A DNA stretch of 64,000 nucleotides from Macrocystis pyrifera (GCA_031763025.1 JASSKH010000009.1:3596001-3660000); one strand, 5' to 3'. Shown: positions 31,547 through 42,955, numbered from the stretch's first letter. The notes: generated from the sequence alone by a model not told the origin. Made by a program: numbers and translations.

Positions 31547-31837
31547 GCGTCGTCGGCAGGACATGGGTCGTTGGTCGTGAGTTCGAATCTCACGTTCACC
31601 ATGAAAACGCTCGTAACAGAAAAGTGAATTTCCTCATGTCAAGAGCCTGATAAACATTCTTCCTGGGTCCCCAGAGATCGTGCAGAACTGCGGACTAGGC
31701 ACGTATTAAGGCCCCATACGAAGACCAAGGACCCCGCTGTTCCGAAGGGAGGGAGAGTGTTATAAGGCTCAGATTGGGTAGACGAATGGTTAACCTTTTA
31801 CCAGTAGCCCAACGGACTAAGACCTTCACAAATAGTT
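31547..31837 (+). mobile_element. tRNA-like repeat (SINE-C), copy between two family G elements
   Basis: Shares GTTCGAATCTCACG, TGAATTTCCTCATGTCAAGA, GATCCCCAGA-type and GATTGGGTAG words with the tandem copies at 34410-35030. The T-arm is perfect (GTGAG-TTCGAAT-CTCAC). Later comes an A-box-like TAGCCCAACGGACTAAG. The acceptor stem does not pair, so it is tRNA-derived rather than a tRNA gene. Confidence 0.65.
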
Positions 31838-32122
31838 AAGTGTAAGGCAGTATGGACCTACTGTAGGGACCGACTACTACTGCTAGCAGGTTGGTGCCTT
31901 TGACTCTGTGATCTGGTCACTCACACAAGGTAGGTGCTTGACGACGTTGGAAGTTAGAAGCTCTTGTATTGGTTGCTGCTTGCCTCGCCCGATGTCTTCT
32001 GAACGAAGAAGCGAGGCGCTCATCAGAAAGGCAGGCGATAACGCCTTCCAGGTATGATGAGGGAACGATTGCTACGAGCCACAATACCGCAACAGGGGAG
32101 AGGGGATACCATAACAGCAGCC
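31838..32122 (-). mobile_element. family G element, copy 2
   Basis: Minus orientation: GTTAAGTGTAAGGCAGTATGG at the left and GGGGATACCATAAC at the right. Collinear with copy 1. Confidence 0.7.
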
Positions 32123-32330
32123 CACCCTGAAGGGCCGTATATGCAGATTCATAGAAAACTCAGACACGAACCAAACCAATTCAGAGAATTCGGAGAATGG
32201 ATCGAAGATGCGGCACTTCACAACCCACTCGCTCGCCTCTAACTTGCAAGGCTGTAGCCGATTACACGTGGACACAAAATCAGACCTCGAACAGGTGCCA
32301 AAAGCGTCTAGTCGACGACGCCAGTGACAA

Positions 32331-32640
32331 GTGTAAGGCAGTATGGACCCAGGGACCGACTACTGCTAGCAAGTTGATGCCTTTGACTCTGCTCTAGCCA
32401 CTCAGTGATCACACAAGTTGACTCTGCTCTGGCCACTGACACAAGGTGCTTTTGACGATCTCAGAAGATACCAGATATAAGCTCTTGCATTAGTTGCTGC
32501 TTGCTTCGCCAGATGTCTTCTGAACGAAGGGGCGAGGCGCTAATCTGAAAGGCAGGCGATAACGCCTGCCAGGTATGATGAAGGGACGATTGCTACGAAC
32601 CACAATACCGCAACAGGGGAGAGGGGGGGATACCATAACT
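32331..32640 (-). mobile_element. family G element, copy 3
   Basis: Minus orientation; begins GTGTAAGGCAGTATGG and ends GGGGATACCATAAC. It has a small internal duplication around TTGACTCTGCTC (32390-32440). Confidence 0.7.
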
Positions 32641-32644
32641 CAGC

Positions 32645-33860
32645 CCTTTCTTCCCTCGTCGACTCACGTCAGATTACTGTAAAACTAAAGAGAAAGCCTG
32701 ATAAAGAACGTATCAATAGCGCTTGTTCTTTTATTTGGTTTGTGATTTGCTTCGCTTTTTATTTGCTTCTGTTTGACCCCAACATATCGAATTGAAATTG
32801 AACGTCTATGTGTGACCGGTGAAGCAAACGATTTCCAATGATGATTTCCAATCAGTGTCCATCAGTCGTACCAGGTACGCGCCAGATACACAACAATGCA
32901 ACAAACCCAGTACGTACAGCAGTATTGGTTATTGTATACCTGGTGCTTGGTAGTACGTGGTACGTACGTAGCCGTGAACTGTTTCATAGTGGTACACGTA
33001 CGAAGTCAGTGGTACAGCAGTACTTCCTCATAGATGATGCGTACCGGTATATTAATGCTGTAATTCGTTCGCAGTCAATCGAGGGTTCTCCGACGTACGA
33101 GTACTGCAACAGCAGTTAATTCCTCCTGTCTTGTGTAGTAAGCAGAGTCTACCTCTTCCTGCACAATAATCCACGGAGTCTGAGAGGCATCGTTGGCACA
33201 CACGCGGACTTTGTTAGCGAGGCGGGCCGCGGGTCGAGGCTGCGTACCGCGCCTGTGACGTGTGCTGGCGTAGCATACTCCCCCCCTTTCTCCTCAACCT
33301 CCCGCGTTCAAAAAAAACTAAAACTAGACTCTTAGGAAATAAGTCCGCGGCCCCCATCTCCGAGAACTCTTACATCTATTGCAGTACAGAACATCTAATA
33401 GGAAACAGAACGGCTTGTCCGGGTCGAATTTCTTACGTGGGAATGGGTGCGTTCTACACTATTCCCTTGTAGGGTATTTTACAAACGTGTTCCGAATGTT
33501 TCCGTCGTGACCTCCTCCTCGTGCGAGCGCCCAACCTTCATAATTAAGCAGTGCTCCAACCTCAGTACACTGGGGAACGGCAAGGCAATAACGCATAACG
33601 TTGTACAAGTACAGTGTGTAAACCGGTAACTACGAAAGGACGTAAATTTGATGTGCCTCTGAGTGACGGACGTCGTCGAAGAGAGCCCTCTACGTAGAGC
33701 AGTACAACGCCAAAAAAAGGAAATCGCGCACTGCCGGCTGGTGGGGTTTCCAGCCGTGTCAGCTTGTCTGGTAGTTCGAGTACAAGTAAGTGATGCGTAC
33801 GAATGAGGGCAATTATTGGCATGTTCGATGAACACGTAACGGAGCAAACACAGCCGACTC
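32645..33860. other. no recognised feature
   Basis: Short frames only. GTAC-rich, with a TACCAGGTA word at 32869. Confidence 0.35.
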
Positions 33861-33866
33861 ACCCTT

Positions 33867-33950
33867 TTAGGGCCGCAGTCCCGTTTTGGGGACAAACTTC
33901 TGAGAATATGTGTGATTTGTCTCCTAAACGGGACTGCAGCCCTAAAGCGG
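33867..33950. mobile_element. short foldback element, copy 2
   Basis: Inverted arms CTTTTAGGGCCGCAGTCC... and ...GGGACTGCAGCCCTAAAG enclose a roughly 19-nt loop, with GGGGACAAA/TTTGTCTCC inside the arms. Related to 8726-8795. Confidence 0.6.
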
Positions 33951-34009
33951 ATAAGGCGATGTCGAATTTAGCAGAGCTCTTCACGGATCATGCCCCAACC
34001 CGCCGGTCT

Positions 34010-34172
34010 GGCTAGGAATTTCATAAGTCTCACAGGGGGGGGCCGGGTCGGGTCAGGTCAGGTCTGGTCGGGTAAGGAGGTTTTTCAAACTCACAGGGAT
34101 TGGGCCGGGTAACCCTTAGCCGACCCGACCCGACCTGACCCGCGAGGCTTATCCCGACCCGTGAACAATCTT
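34010..34172. mobile_element. hAT-like (GGGTC)n element, decayed copy
   Basis: GGGTCGGGTCAGGTCAGG in the left half, CCGACCCGACCCGACCTGACC in the right half, and a GACCCGTGAACAATCTT end resembling the other copies. The left terminus is uncertain. Confidence 0.5.
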
Positions 34173-34409
34173 AACATTTGGTCGTAAATTTGTGGAAAGC
34201 AAGAAAGGAGGTACGAACGCACACCAGCTGTTATTTGGCGTAGTAAGAGTCGCCGTATTGGTTCATCGCCGCGGAGGAACGACGAGCATCAAGTAGCGCG
34301 AAGACGGCGGCGTGTTTATTTTTCCTGCAGTAAACATGCGTATATAGTTTGGAAAATATGCGGCCTCTCTTGTGCCATCAGCCGAAAGCTCTCGCCCAGG
34401 GCTACTACC

Positions 34410-35030
34410 TACTGTTACGGTCTTAAAACCTTTTACCTTTAGCCCAACGGAGTAAGACCTTGACAAATGGCGTCGATGGCAGGACATCGGTAGTTGGTCG
34501 TGAGTTCGAATCTCACGTCCACCATGAAATTGCTTATTAAAGAAAAGTGAATTTCCTCATGTCAAGAACCTGATAAAACACTTTTGGATCCCCAGAAATT
34601 GGAACCGCGTGTTGGTGTCACTCTTCGACCCGTATATCCGGTCCGTTCCAGGGGGGGAGAGTGTTACGAGGCGAGTGTTACGAGTTTAGATTGGGTAGGC
34701 GATTGGTCAACCTTTTACCTTTAGCCCAACGGACTAAGACCTTAACAAATGGCGACGACGGCAGAACATGGGTAGTTGGTCGTTAGTTCGAATCTCACGT
34801 CCACCATGAAATCGCTTTTTAAAGAAAAGTGAATTTCCTCATGTCAAGAACCTGAAAAAAAAATACTTCTGGATCCCCAGAAATTGGAACCGCGTGTTGG
34901 TGTCACGCGTCGACCCGTATATTCGGTCCGTTCCAGGGGGGGGGGGGGGGTTTATGAGGCTTAGATTGGGTAGGCAATTGGTTAACCTTTTACCTTTAGC
35001 CCAACGGACTAAGACCTTAACACTACGCAC
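34410..35030 (+). repeat. tandem array of tRNA-like SINE-C units (about 2.3 copies, roughly 270 bp each)
   Basis: Repeating order: ACCTTTAGCCCAACGG (A-box-like), AAGACCTT, TTGGTCGTGAGTTCGAATC (T-arm), AAAGTGAATTTCCTCATG, GGATCCCCAGAAATTGG, TCCGGTCCGTTCCAGG, then GATTGGGTAGGC into the next unit. Units start near 34425, 34710 and 34985; the last one breaks off after AAGACCTTAAC. Confidence 0.75.
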
Positions 35031-35034
35031 TGAT

Positions 35035-36065
35035 TCGATGGCAATCAACGCCGAACCTCGTCGCAGACAGAAGATTCTCCTGGAAAATGAACACCTGTAC
35101 GTACTTCCAGCGGGCTTTCTCCAACTCCGGAGATGCCCTTCTTGCGTCCCCACTTTTGGGCCCAAAATTGGCGCTGGAATCAAGTGAACGCGGCGCTCTT
35201 GGTCCCCACGAACACAACCGACCCTGATCATATCAATTACCTACCGATTTTGCTCGTTCACTCTCCATCGAGAGATGCCGCGCAGGTAGCTGAGATCTAT
35301 TTACTGCAACGTGAGAACCACGTATGTGTGTATACATGATACGTGAAGTCAAACTTTTTTTCCGTATTTGATACGCTGTTTAGTCACAGCGAGCGGAATA
35401 ACGCAGGGACATTATCAGAAACAACATATGGTGTTTGAGCATAGAGGTATACGTGGTGTTTGGGTCCGTTGTGGGTTCTGATTCTTACTACATATGCCCC
35501 CCCGGGGTAAATAGAGTCCTTCGCAATTAACGCGGGACTTACAGTAAAACGCGTAGTGCGACCAACATGTCACACACAGCTTGCTTGCAAAGCTTAGAAT
35601 CATCGAACCCAGTAACTGGTGTTTTTTTTTTTATTGTAGGCAAAAGTTGTCCCCTCAGCAGCACGCGTAGTATGGGACTCTCATAAAGTCGCGATCCCCA
35701 ATAAAACCAAACATAAGAGTTCATCATATCGTACGTATGATACACAACAACAGCAGCGTACAGCATTTCGGACTCTAACCCTGTCACGTTAAGTCGACCT
35801 TTACATATATACCACTAGCGCTACGGGCGGAGCCGTGGCCGTACCTAGTTTGACAGAAGAGCTCTTCTCTGGAGAAGAGCTCATCTCGAAAACAGCAGTA
35901 TGGACTCGAACCCTATCAAGTCGATATCTATATACCAGGTATAACACAAGAGCGCGCTCATCTCTCTGGAGTAAAAAAAGACCCCGTGTCCACAGCAGAA
36001 GGGCTCAACTCGAAAATAGATGAGCTCACCTCTGAAACAACAAGAGCTACATGCATATATATACA
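35035..36065. other. no recognised gene
   Basis: Contains GATTCTTACTACATATGCCC at 35480, matching one terminus of the element at 57171-57640, and repeated GAGCTC-containing words at 35855-36030. No coding signal recognised. Confidence 0.35.
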
Positions 36066-36069
36066 AGTA

Positions 36070-39000
36070 TCACACGACAACCCTCGTCGGCCGCAATTCA
36101 AACGATGCCGCGGCGATCAACCCCGCCTGCTCCCCCCCTCCCTCCAAATCTCCCCCGTAAGGGTACACCCCCTGGCAACGCATCAGATGCAGCTCCCTCA
36201 AAACCACACCTCCATCCCCGCCCCCCCCCCCTAGCCCCCCCCCTCCCCCCCCTACTAATGCCGCATCCCTCTCCCGCTTCCTCGCATCCACGATCCTCAT
36301 GAGCAGCCCAGCCAGAGCCCCGCCGGCACCCAGGTCCGGATTATCCGCCAGATTAAGCGCCGCCAGACTCCGGCTGCCCCCGGCGACAGACCTCCCGTCC
36401 TCCCCGAGGACAACCGTGCTCAACGGCTGACGTGTTTCGACCTTGGCGTCTTTCTTTTTCTTCATCGCGTCCTGGGCTATCTTGTTCTGCGCCGCTATCT
36501 TGGTCTCCGCCGCCGCCCGCTTCTCGAGCTCCGCGGGCAGAACCTCGTACCCGCCGGCCAACAGGAGCCCGAAAGTTTCGGCGGAGGTGGAGGTCAAGCG
36601 GTTCCTCGCCAGGGACAGCCCGCGCAGAGCTGTGTTGAACCTAAGAGTTTTCGCGAGCGCACCGGCGCTGTATATCCCCCCACCCGGACGGCGATTAAGG
36701 AAGGGGATAAGATAAGCAGCACGTAGTAAGTAAAAATTACGGGGAAAACGGAATGGGCGCCCAAATGCTGAAAATAACCTCTGGATTAGGTGTACGAACG
36801 GTGTTCCGTCTCGAAAGGGATGCGTGGTAAATGGTCAAATGGCTAAGGCGAGCGACAAATATGTACGCCCCCCGCCTGATCCCCCCCCCCCCCGCGCGTG
36901 TGATTTGGGTTTGCAAGCCGGTAGGAAGGCGTTTGTGCATATGGGTAACAGTTAGTTGACACTTGTACATAGCTGCAATTGATAGTTGCCGGCGGGGCAT
37001 GCTTAACGGCACACGGGGTATGATATAGTATGGTGCGTATGCAGACATAACTTCGTCTCTACACACCACGAATGTCTCACAATGTGAACTCAGCACGTAC
37101 ATACCTGGTACTGGTTTTAGTCGATAATTTTGTATTTTTTCGGGGTGGGCGAGCTGTATATTATACGCTAACCCTAACTCTATCCCTAGTCCTGAACCCC
37201 CTCAAACCAAATGGCTGATCTTAAAACCAGAAACAATTCTGACTACACCTTGGGAGGCCTGCCGAGGGGGGGAGGGGGGTGCACTCACTTTCATGCATGG
37301 CTGTAGTCGTATGACCATAGACCCTCGCATCCCTACAATGCCGGAGCGGAGCACGTCGGGTTTTCACCGACCAGGCAGACACTGCTTGCACTAAGCGCGA
37401 AGCGCCGTGAGGTGTTGGGCGAATCGCATCCTACTAAGAACCGCTTTTGAGGCGGAATTTCTTGCATATGGCTGACAGCGTCAATATATTGATTTATTTT
37501 CTGGTGTGGCCACTTCCAGAGACAACAACGGGTTTACTATGTATCTGCCTCGTGGGTTCCATACCAGATATGCACTATGTGATACGATCATTCCCCTTGT
37601 GCGAAGTAAAGGTTCTCCCCGCACAAAACTGCTCTAACTCGACCACCAGCCATGGTGACCGCCGAAAAGAGAAAAAAAAAAAACAGTACGCTGGTCGTCT
37701 AGCTTTCGTAGTGAGAGGCGTGTTTTACAGCGTGGTCGACAAACGACGCCAACCCAACCTTTATATATAGCAGGTGTATCATATATACGAGGTATATAAT
37801 ATAGGGGGGGGGGGGTACTCATTTGTTGCTTGCATTAGTCGTTTGCTCATTGACCCCATCCCTTTCGGGACGGAACAACGCTCTTACTCTTGATAAAGAC
37901 TCCTCCAACATTCGGGCGCTCATTACGTCGTTTCCATGTATAACATAAAGACCTTTTGCTACTCTTATCCCCTTCCTGTTTGGCCGCCTGTGGCCACCAT
38001 CTATCTGCTAGGATAGCGATCGTTTTCTCGCTGCTATCTAGTGCATCAAACTCCTCCATACCACATTCGTCTATTTTTAAAATCTGTTCTTCTAACACAT
38101 CCCGTTCCTCCTTGTGCATTTCACTTTTTCCTACTGTGTGAGTTCTACTCTCAATTGCTTTGCCATAAGGGCACATCTGTGCATCTGCTTCTGCCTCCTC
38201 CCGGCTGTTGGTATACCTCTATCTTCTTTCTGGCAGGTCCAGGTCCCCTACACGAAAGCGCAGTTTCAGCGTTTTCGCGAAGTCCATTGGGCAGCGCAAA
38301 AAAGTTTTGATTCCTATCCCTTAGCTTAACCCCCGCATATCTCGAAGTGCTTCTCCGATTTCACCTTATTTCTTAGCGCTAGCCTTTCCGATATTTCTAT
38401 CCTTTCTTTTACTTCTGTTTTTGTTCCTCCCAGACTACTCTAGGGACATCACCTCTTCTTGGTTTCGTCCTAAATCCTTTCATCCTTTCTCGACTACGCT
38501 ATCCCACCTTACTCCATCTCGCCGTTTCGTTACTTTGTCCCATACAGCTCTATTAACTATGGCTGGCAACCTCTTTTTTTGCATGTTCCTTACTTTGTAT
38601 TGCCATTTCAACTTTCTCGTGTCTCTGTTTGTCTTAAGTGGGTATATTCCCAGTTCTGCTCTTGCTATTACGGGGGACCATACTGCCTGTAGTAAATAGG
38701 CCGTAATACTTTATTACTAGTCGTACTTGAGCATCGTTGAAATAAAATAGCCGCTGTCATCTGTACTGCTTTCAGCTGTTTTACGAACTTTGCGCTCCCT
38801 TCCCATACTTCTACTGCATATTCTACCTTTGGTGCCATCACATCCATCAGGATGCATCTCTTAATCCTAGTGCCGAGATGCGAGTCTGTTACGGTCGCAC
38901 CCATCTTGCATACGCGTGCTTTACCCTTTCCTATTACTTTTGTTGTGTGTGCATCTCTAGAGCAGTCAGTATTTGGAGATCTCTACGCCAAGGTACGTAT

Positions 39001-40722
39001 ACCGGTCTACGATCGGTAAATAATCTTCTCCCCACTTCCAACCGAAATTTACTGGGCTCACCTTATACTCGTTACGTACAACTACTGCGCACTTCTTCAC
39101 GTTCGCCGTCACCCTCCATTTCCTTGTGCATTCTAGTGCCTTCTGTGTTTGTTTCTGCAAGCCTTCGGGTGTTTCTGATACCCCCACGAACTCATCCGCA
39201 AGCTTCAATCCCGACACCATATCTTCCCCCGCTGTGACTCCCTTCTTTGCTGCTTCGGCAGCTACTATCCAGCCGTTCATATATACCTGGTACGTTGAAT
39301 ATATTAGGTGATAACGTACATCCCTGTGCAACTCCTTGTAAAATATCAACATACTTCGACATTTCCCCGCCCAGCATCACAGCACTTCTGCACATTCCGT
39401 CATATTTTTCACCATTCTCCGCATATTTCCTCTGATCCTAATTTCCTGAAGGGGGGGGTGGAAAATAGTATGCCTTCCTGTGGACGCTTGACGTCGAAGA
39501 CCAGCGTGACCAAGTGAACCTCGGAAGCGTCTCCCTTTCTCTTCCTTTTGAAGACGGGCTGTATAAACGTTTTCTCGGATAACACCCCGTAGACCGCGAG
39601 AAACCGGGAAATTTCAATCAACAAAAAAAACTAGTGCCGTAAATTGAAGCCTTATCCCTCGATAAACTAAAACGAACGATGTCCACCTGCACTCCAACCA
39701 AACGTCACCCTCGCACCCTTCCCCCCCCCCCGCATTTTCCCCGCCCGCTACCGCGCGACCTCGTTTCGTCTTCGTTGCAACTCTTTTGCTCCTTGCAAAG
39801 AATCCTTAAGCATGCTTGCACAACAGTTACGGTGTTGGCAATCAATCCATTCGAGCGCAACCATCACTTCGGGACAAATTGCTTGGGTGGTAGTGCGGGG
39901 CCATGATTTGTAGCAGCACACACCTCGGACAAATAGATCATCGATTCCCACTCGATGACCTAGACCTTTCAGGGCAGATAGATATATGCCTGATTTGTAT
40001 GATCTGCATGATCTGTATGATCTAGCTCGTGTTTTCCGGTGGGAGCCGTATAACATGCCCTATGTGTATATAGAGCGCATGTTTTCTGGGCTTGATCTGT
40101 ACTATTATGCAGATCCTGTGCAACTTCTCACAGCGGCAGAGGTGAGGAAAACAGATGAGTTAGATCATGGTCTCTCCGAGATATGCAATTTTAACTGCGC
40201 GGGAGGGTTTTAAAAGCGCTATAGTTTTTTTTTTCGCAACATGAAAAGTAGTGGAACGGTTACAGCAAAAAACCCTGCATTTATTTTGTTTAAAACGATT
40301 TTGGTTCGCTCACCCTACGTCGGTGATGGCGTTGTCGAACAGGTTCAGCGAACACAAGACGGTGTTCTCCTCGATGGCCTCGGCAACCGCTGCCGCCTCC
40401 TCGTCTCCGAGTCCATTCCCTCTCAGAGATAACGCCTTAAGCTTAGAACCTTTTCACAGGGTGTTTAGTAGCATGGTAGGTAGGTTTACGGATATATAAG
40501 GCATTGGGTCAAGATGCTAAAGCTGCCCGACTTCCCGGGTATACAAAATATATCGATCCCAGAATAAGTAGTAATACGACGTGTATGGTATTGAGGGGTG
40601 GGAGTACAGGTAAAATATACCCGTCGATAGGTTATACCCGGGTCGAATACCCGGATATCGTGCTGTAAAGCAACACCCACCGTGTAGCTCTATGGTATGT
40701 ATAGTAGTAGTAGTAGTAGTAT

Positions 40723-40778
<56 letters not shown>

Positions 40779-42426
40779 ATAGTAATAGTAGCAGTATTAG
40801 CAGTAGTACTGTAGTAGCAGCAGCAGTTGTATTCATAGTACATCTTGACTGCAGACTACGTTGTCACCGTAGCACCGAAAGCCCCATCGAAACACTCTTT
40901 TCGCACATGAAGAAACCAAGCTCTTCCAGTAAAGTTTCCTACACCTCAGATAGATCATCGATTCTCCACATTCATGATCCACAGTAGATGTTTCGAGGGC
41001 AGATGCATTCCAGACCGCGTGTATGATCTACTGTAGCTCGTGTTGACTTGTGTGTGTGTGTTTTTTTTTTTTCACATTAAGCCGCTCTTTCTACCCGTCG
41101 AGATTTAGCACACTCAGTGTCCGTGCCGATTCTTCAATCCGAGAGAGATACGTACAAGCTCCGTGTTCACAAAACCACGACACAGAGATGCTGCGTCGTA
41201 TTGCAGCACGGAGAATGGACATCGCAGTGCCATGTCGTCGTGCTGGATTGCAAAAGGCAGGACGTGATTTACAACCGCCAGCAATCCAGGTACATTGAGA
41301 GAGACGAGAGAACGAAAAACGAAATTATGTCAAGCATCGAAGTAAAGAAAGGTGAGACCCGTGTATATATGTATAATCTGCATGATCTGGCACATGTTTC
41401 CTGGTTTGGATACTATGCAGATCCTGCGCAACCTCTCACAACGGCAGGTGAGGAACTAGATGATCTATGTAGATAGATAGATGGTCTAAATTATCTTTGT
41501 TATGGTATCCCCTCTCCCCTGTTGTGGCGTTATGGTTTGTAGCTATCGTCCCCTCATCATACACGGCAGGCGTTGTCGCCTGCTTTTCTGATGAGCGCCT
41601 CGCCCCTTCGTTCAGAAGACATCTGGCGAGGCAAACCGCAACTAATACAAGAGCTTATACCATCGTCAAGCACCTCGTGTGAGTGACCAGAACAGAGCCA
41701 AAGGCATCAACCTGCTAGCAGTAGTCGGTCCCTAGGTCCATACTGCCATACATTTAACATTTAGATGCTCTAGATGATTTAGATGATCTAGAGGATCTAC
41801 ATCATGGATCTGTAGATAGATAGATCATGATCTGTCCGAGGTGCAAACATTTCTATCGAGTATCTACATACGTACCAAACGTTTCGCACCTTCTCGGACA
41901 AGATCGGCAAAATCAATCCTTGGGCAAGAACCGGTCGACAAACGTGTGTCCTCCGCCACCCCCACCCGCACGCCCTCCTCCCTCTCCGCATCCAACCTTC
42001 CCCCGATGGCGACCTCACGCTACCAGCCGACACCACTGACAGCAGTGGCGGTGATGGCGCAACAATACTGTCGTTGTTGTAGTCCAGGCCGAGGCAACGG
42101 ATGGGCGTGTTCGGGAGGCCTTCCACCAGGGCCGCCACGGACGCGTGCGTCAGCCCAGCGTTGTGGAAGTAGAGCGTGTCGATATCGGACGACCGCCTGA
42201 GCGCTTCCAGCGCGAGACGCAGGGTGGTGAGGTCCGCGGTGTAGTTCCGAAAGTGGACCGCGGATGATGGTGGTTTAGGGGAGGCCGCGACGACGACCCC
42301 CCCGTCTTTGTTATTGGTCTTGTTGATGCTGTCGTTTGTTGGCAGGCGTAACGCGAGGCACGGGTGGGCGGGGACCCCGAACACCCTTTTGTTGTGTTGG
42401 TCCGACGAAGAAGACATGGAACGCAT
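36070..42426 (-). CDS. leucine-rich-repeat protein (ribonuclease-inhibitor type)
   Basis: Three exons are clear. Exon 1 starts at ATG 42426 and ends near 42065, with repeat-like TLRLALEALRRSSDIDTLYF and ALVEGLPNTPIRCLGLDYNN. A middle exon, about 40446-40314, reads LKALSLRGNGLGDEEAAAVA then LCSLNLFDNAITDVG. The last exon, 36667-36070, continues AGALAKTLRFNTALRGLSLA and ends in TGA. The middle and last exons join exactly (GTAGG|CGCC), completing a 28-residue repeat. Exons 1 and middle do not join in phase, so at least one exon between them is missing from this model. The last exon carries a Lys-rich linker, a further repeat (LAALNLADNPDLGAGGALAG) and a poly-Gly loop. Introns hold LINE-B and family P copies. 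LRRs of this kind bind proteins; the partner is unknown. Confidence 0.8.
36808..36895 (+). mobile_element. LINE-B 3' end fragment with C-rich tail
   Basis: Encodes VPSRKGCVVNGQMAKASDK on the plus strand and ends in a C-rich stretch, like 21172-21255. It lies in the last LRR intron, antisense to the gene. Confidence 0.65.
37260..37770 (-). mobile_element. family P repeat, near full-length inverted copy
   Basis: Begins (plus strand) with GGGGGAGGGGGGTGCACTC, then CATGCATGGCTGTAGTCG, CGGAGCACGTCGGG and CTGGTGTGGCCACTTCCAG. It ends at CGACGCCAACCCAACCT (the inverse of the element start) followed by TTATATATAG. Confidence 0.75.
37806..39450 (-). mobile_element. LINE-B: non-LTR retrotransposon, 5'-truncated, poly(C)-tailed
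   Basis: Right to left it encodes pieces of a reverse transcriptase and downstream region in several frames: ILQGVAQGCTLSPNIFNV, GLKLADEFVGVSETPEG (LADE in place of the usual FADD), RYTYLGVEIS, RIKRCILMDVMAPKVEYA, then CPYGKAIESRTHTVG and ILADRWWPQAAKQEGD, WKRRNERPNVGGV and VVPSRKG. The plus-strand left border is GGGGGGTACTCATTTGTTGC, so the 3' end reads GCAACAAATGAGTACC plus poly(C). It has several frame breaks and a MITE remnant (38666-38707) in the coding part. It sits in an LRR intron in the same orientation as the gene. Confidence 0.75.
38666..38707. mobile_element. deleted Tc1-like MITE remnant inside LINE-B
   Basis: CTATTACGGGGGACCATA at one side and AGTAAATAGG...CGTAATA at the other. 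The LINE-B frame reads to TSNKVLR and resumes as ELGIYPL beyond it. Confidence 0.55.
39935..40170 (+). repeat. GATC-rich repeat, copy
   Basis: ATAGATCATCGATTCCCAC, GGGCAGATAGATATATGCC, GTATGATCTAGCTCGTG, GGTGGGAGCCGTA, ATGCAGATCCTGTGCAAC and GGCAGAGGTGAGG, collinear with 28180-28400. Confidence 0.6.
40690..40815. repeat. (AGT)n microsatellite
   Basis: About 110 bp of AGT/TAG trinucleotides with a few interruptions, in an intron of the LRR gene. Confidence 0.9.
40950..41495 (+). repeat. GATC-rich repeat split by an insertion carrying repeat Z
   Basis: 40950-41045 matches the first half of the family (ATAGATCATCGATTCTCC, TGATCTACTGTAGCTCGTGTT) and 41355-41495 the second half (AATCTGCATGATCTGGCAC, GGCAGGTGAGG, GATAGATAGATGG). 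Between them, about 41046-41350, lies a segment that begins with repeat Z (41068-41210). Confidence 0.6.
41501..41759 (+). mobile_element. family G element, copy 4
   Basis: Starts GTTATGGTATCCCCTCTCC and ends CATACATTTAAC; collinear with 31272-31546. Confidence 0.7.
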
Positions 42427-42444
42427 ACGTAGTAAACGGGGTTG

Positions 42445-42505
42445 GTAGGTGGGTGGGTGGGTGGGTGGGTGGGTGAGTGGACGGGTGAGTGGGTGGGTAA
42501 CCCTC
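42445..42505. repeat. (GGGT)n microsatellite upstream of the LRR start
   Basis: About 12 GGGT-type tetramers within 70 bp upstream of the proposed LRR start codon. It may be in the 5' UTR or promoter. Confidence 0.75.
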
Positions 42506-42714
42506 GTGGGTAGACGCTTGGTCAGCCATGTCTAACTAATAAAATTTAGCGTACAACCTACGTAAAGTCGTACTTGGTATGATACTTGAAAATAGCAAGA
42601 AGTTATGTACTGCAAAGCCCGGTGTCCCTCTGAGCCACCGGAGATAAGCACATGCTGCATTCCTGGACCAGGCAGGTCCACTAAGGTACGTTGCTGTAGT
42701 TATGCCGACGGTGA

Positions 42715-42750
<36 letters not shown>

Positions 42751-42817
42751 TGTATATGTATGTGCGCTTAGAAGGTGTGCTCGAGTAGAAGGGATTAACG
42801 CTGCCCGATAAAAAATA

Positions 42818-42955
42818 AAAGCGCGTACCCCCTGGGGGGAGAAGGGACGACACCTGTGACCACGGCTTGTCCAGAAGTTCGCTGAGGGTAAAACCTCCCA
42901 CTAATACTAATACGGCAAAGCTGGATCGTGAAAGTGATGAAATAAGAAACAAACA
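42818..42955 (+). mobile_element. partial SINE-A, plus orientation
   Basis: GGGGAGAAGGGACGACACCTG, CACGGCTTGTCCAGAAG and GAGGGTAAAACCTCCCAC match the inverse of 12510-12580. Only the 3' half is present. Confidence 0.65.

Noticed and set aside
34480-34525. tRNA gene
   Set aside because: Only the T-arm and an A-box-like word are present, in a tandemly repeated unit without a pairing acceptor stem.
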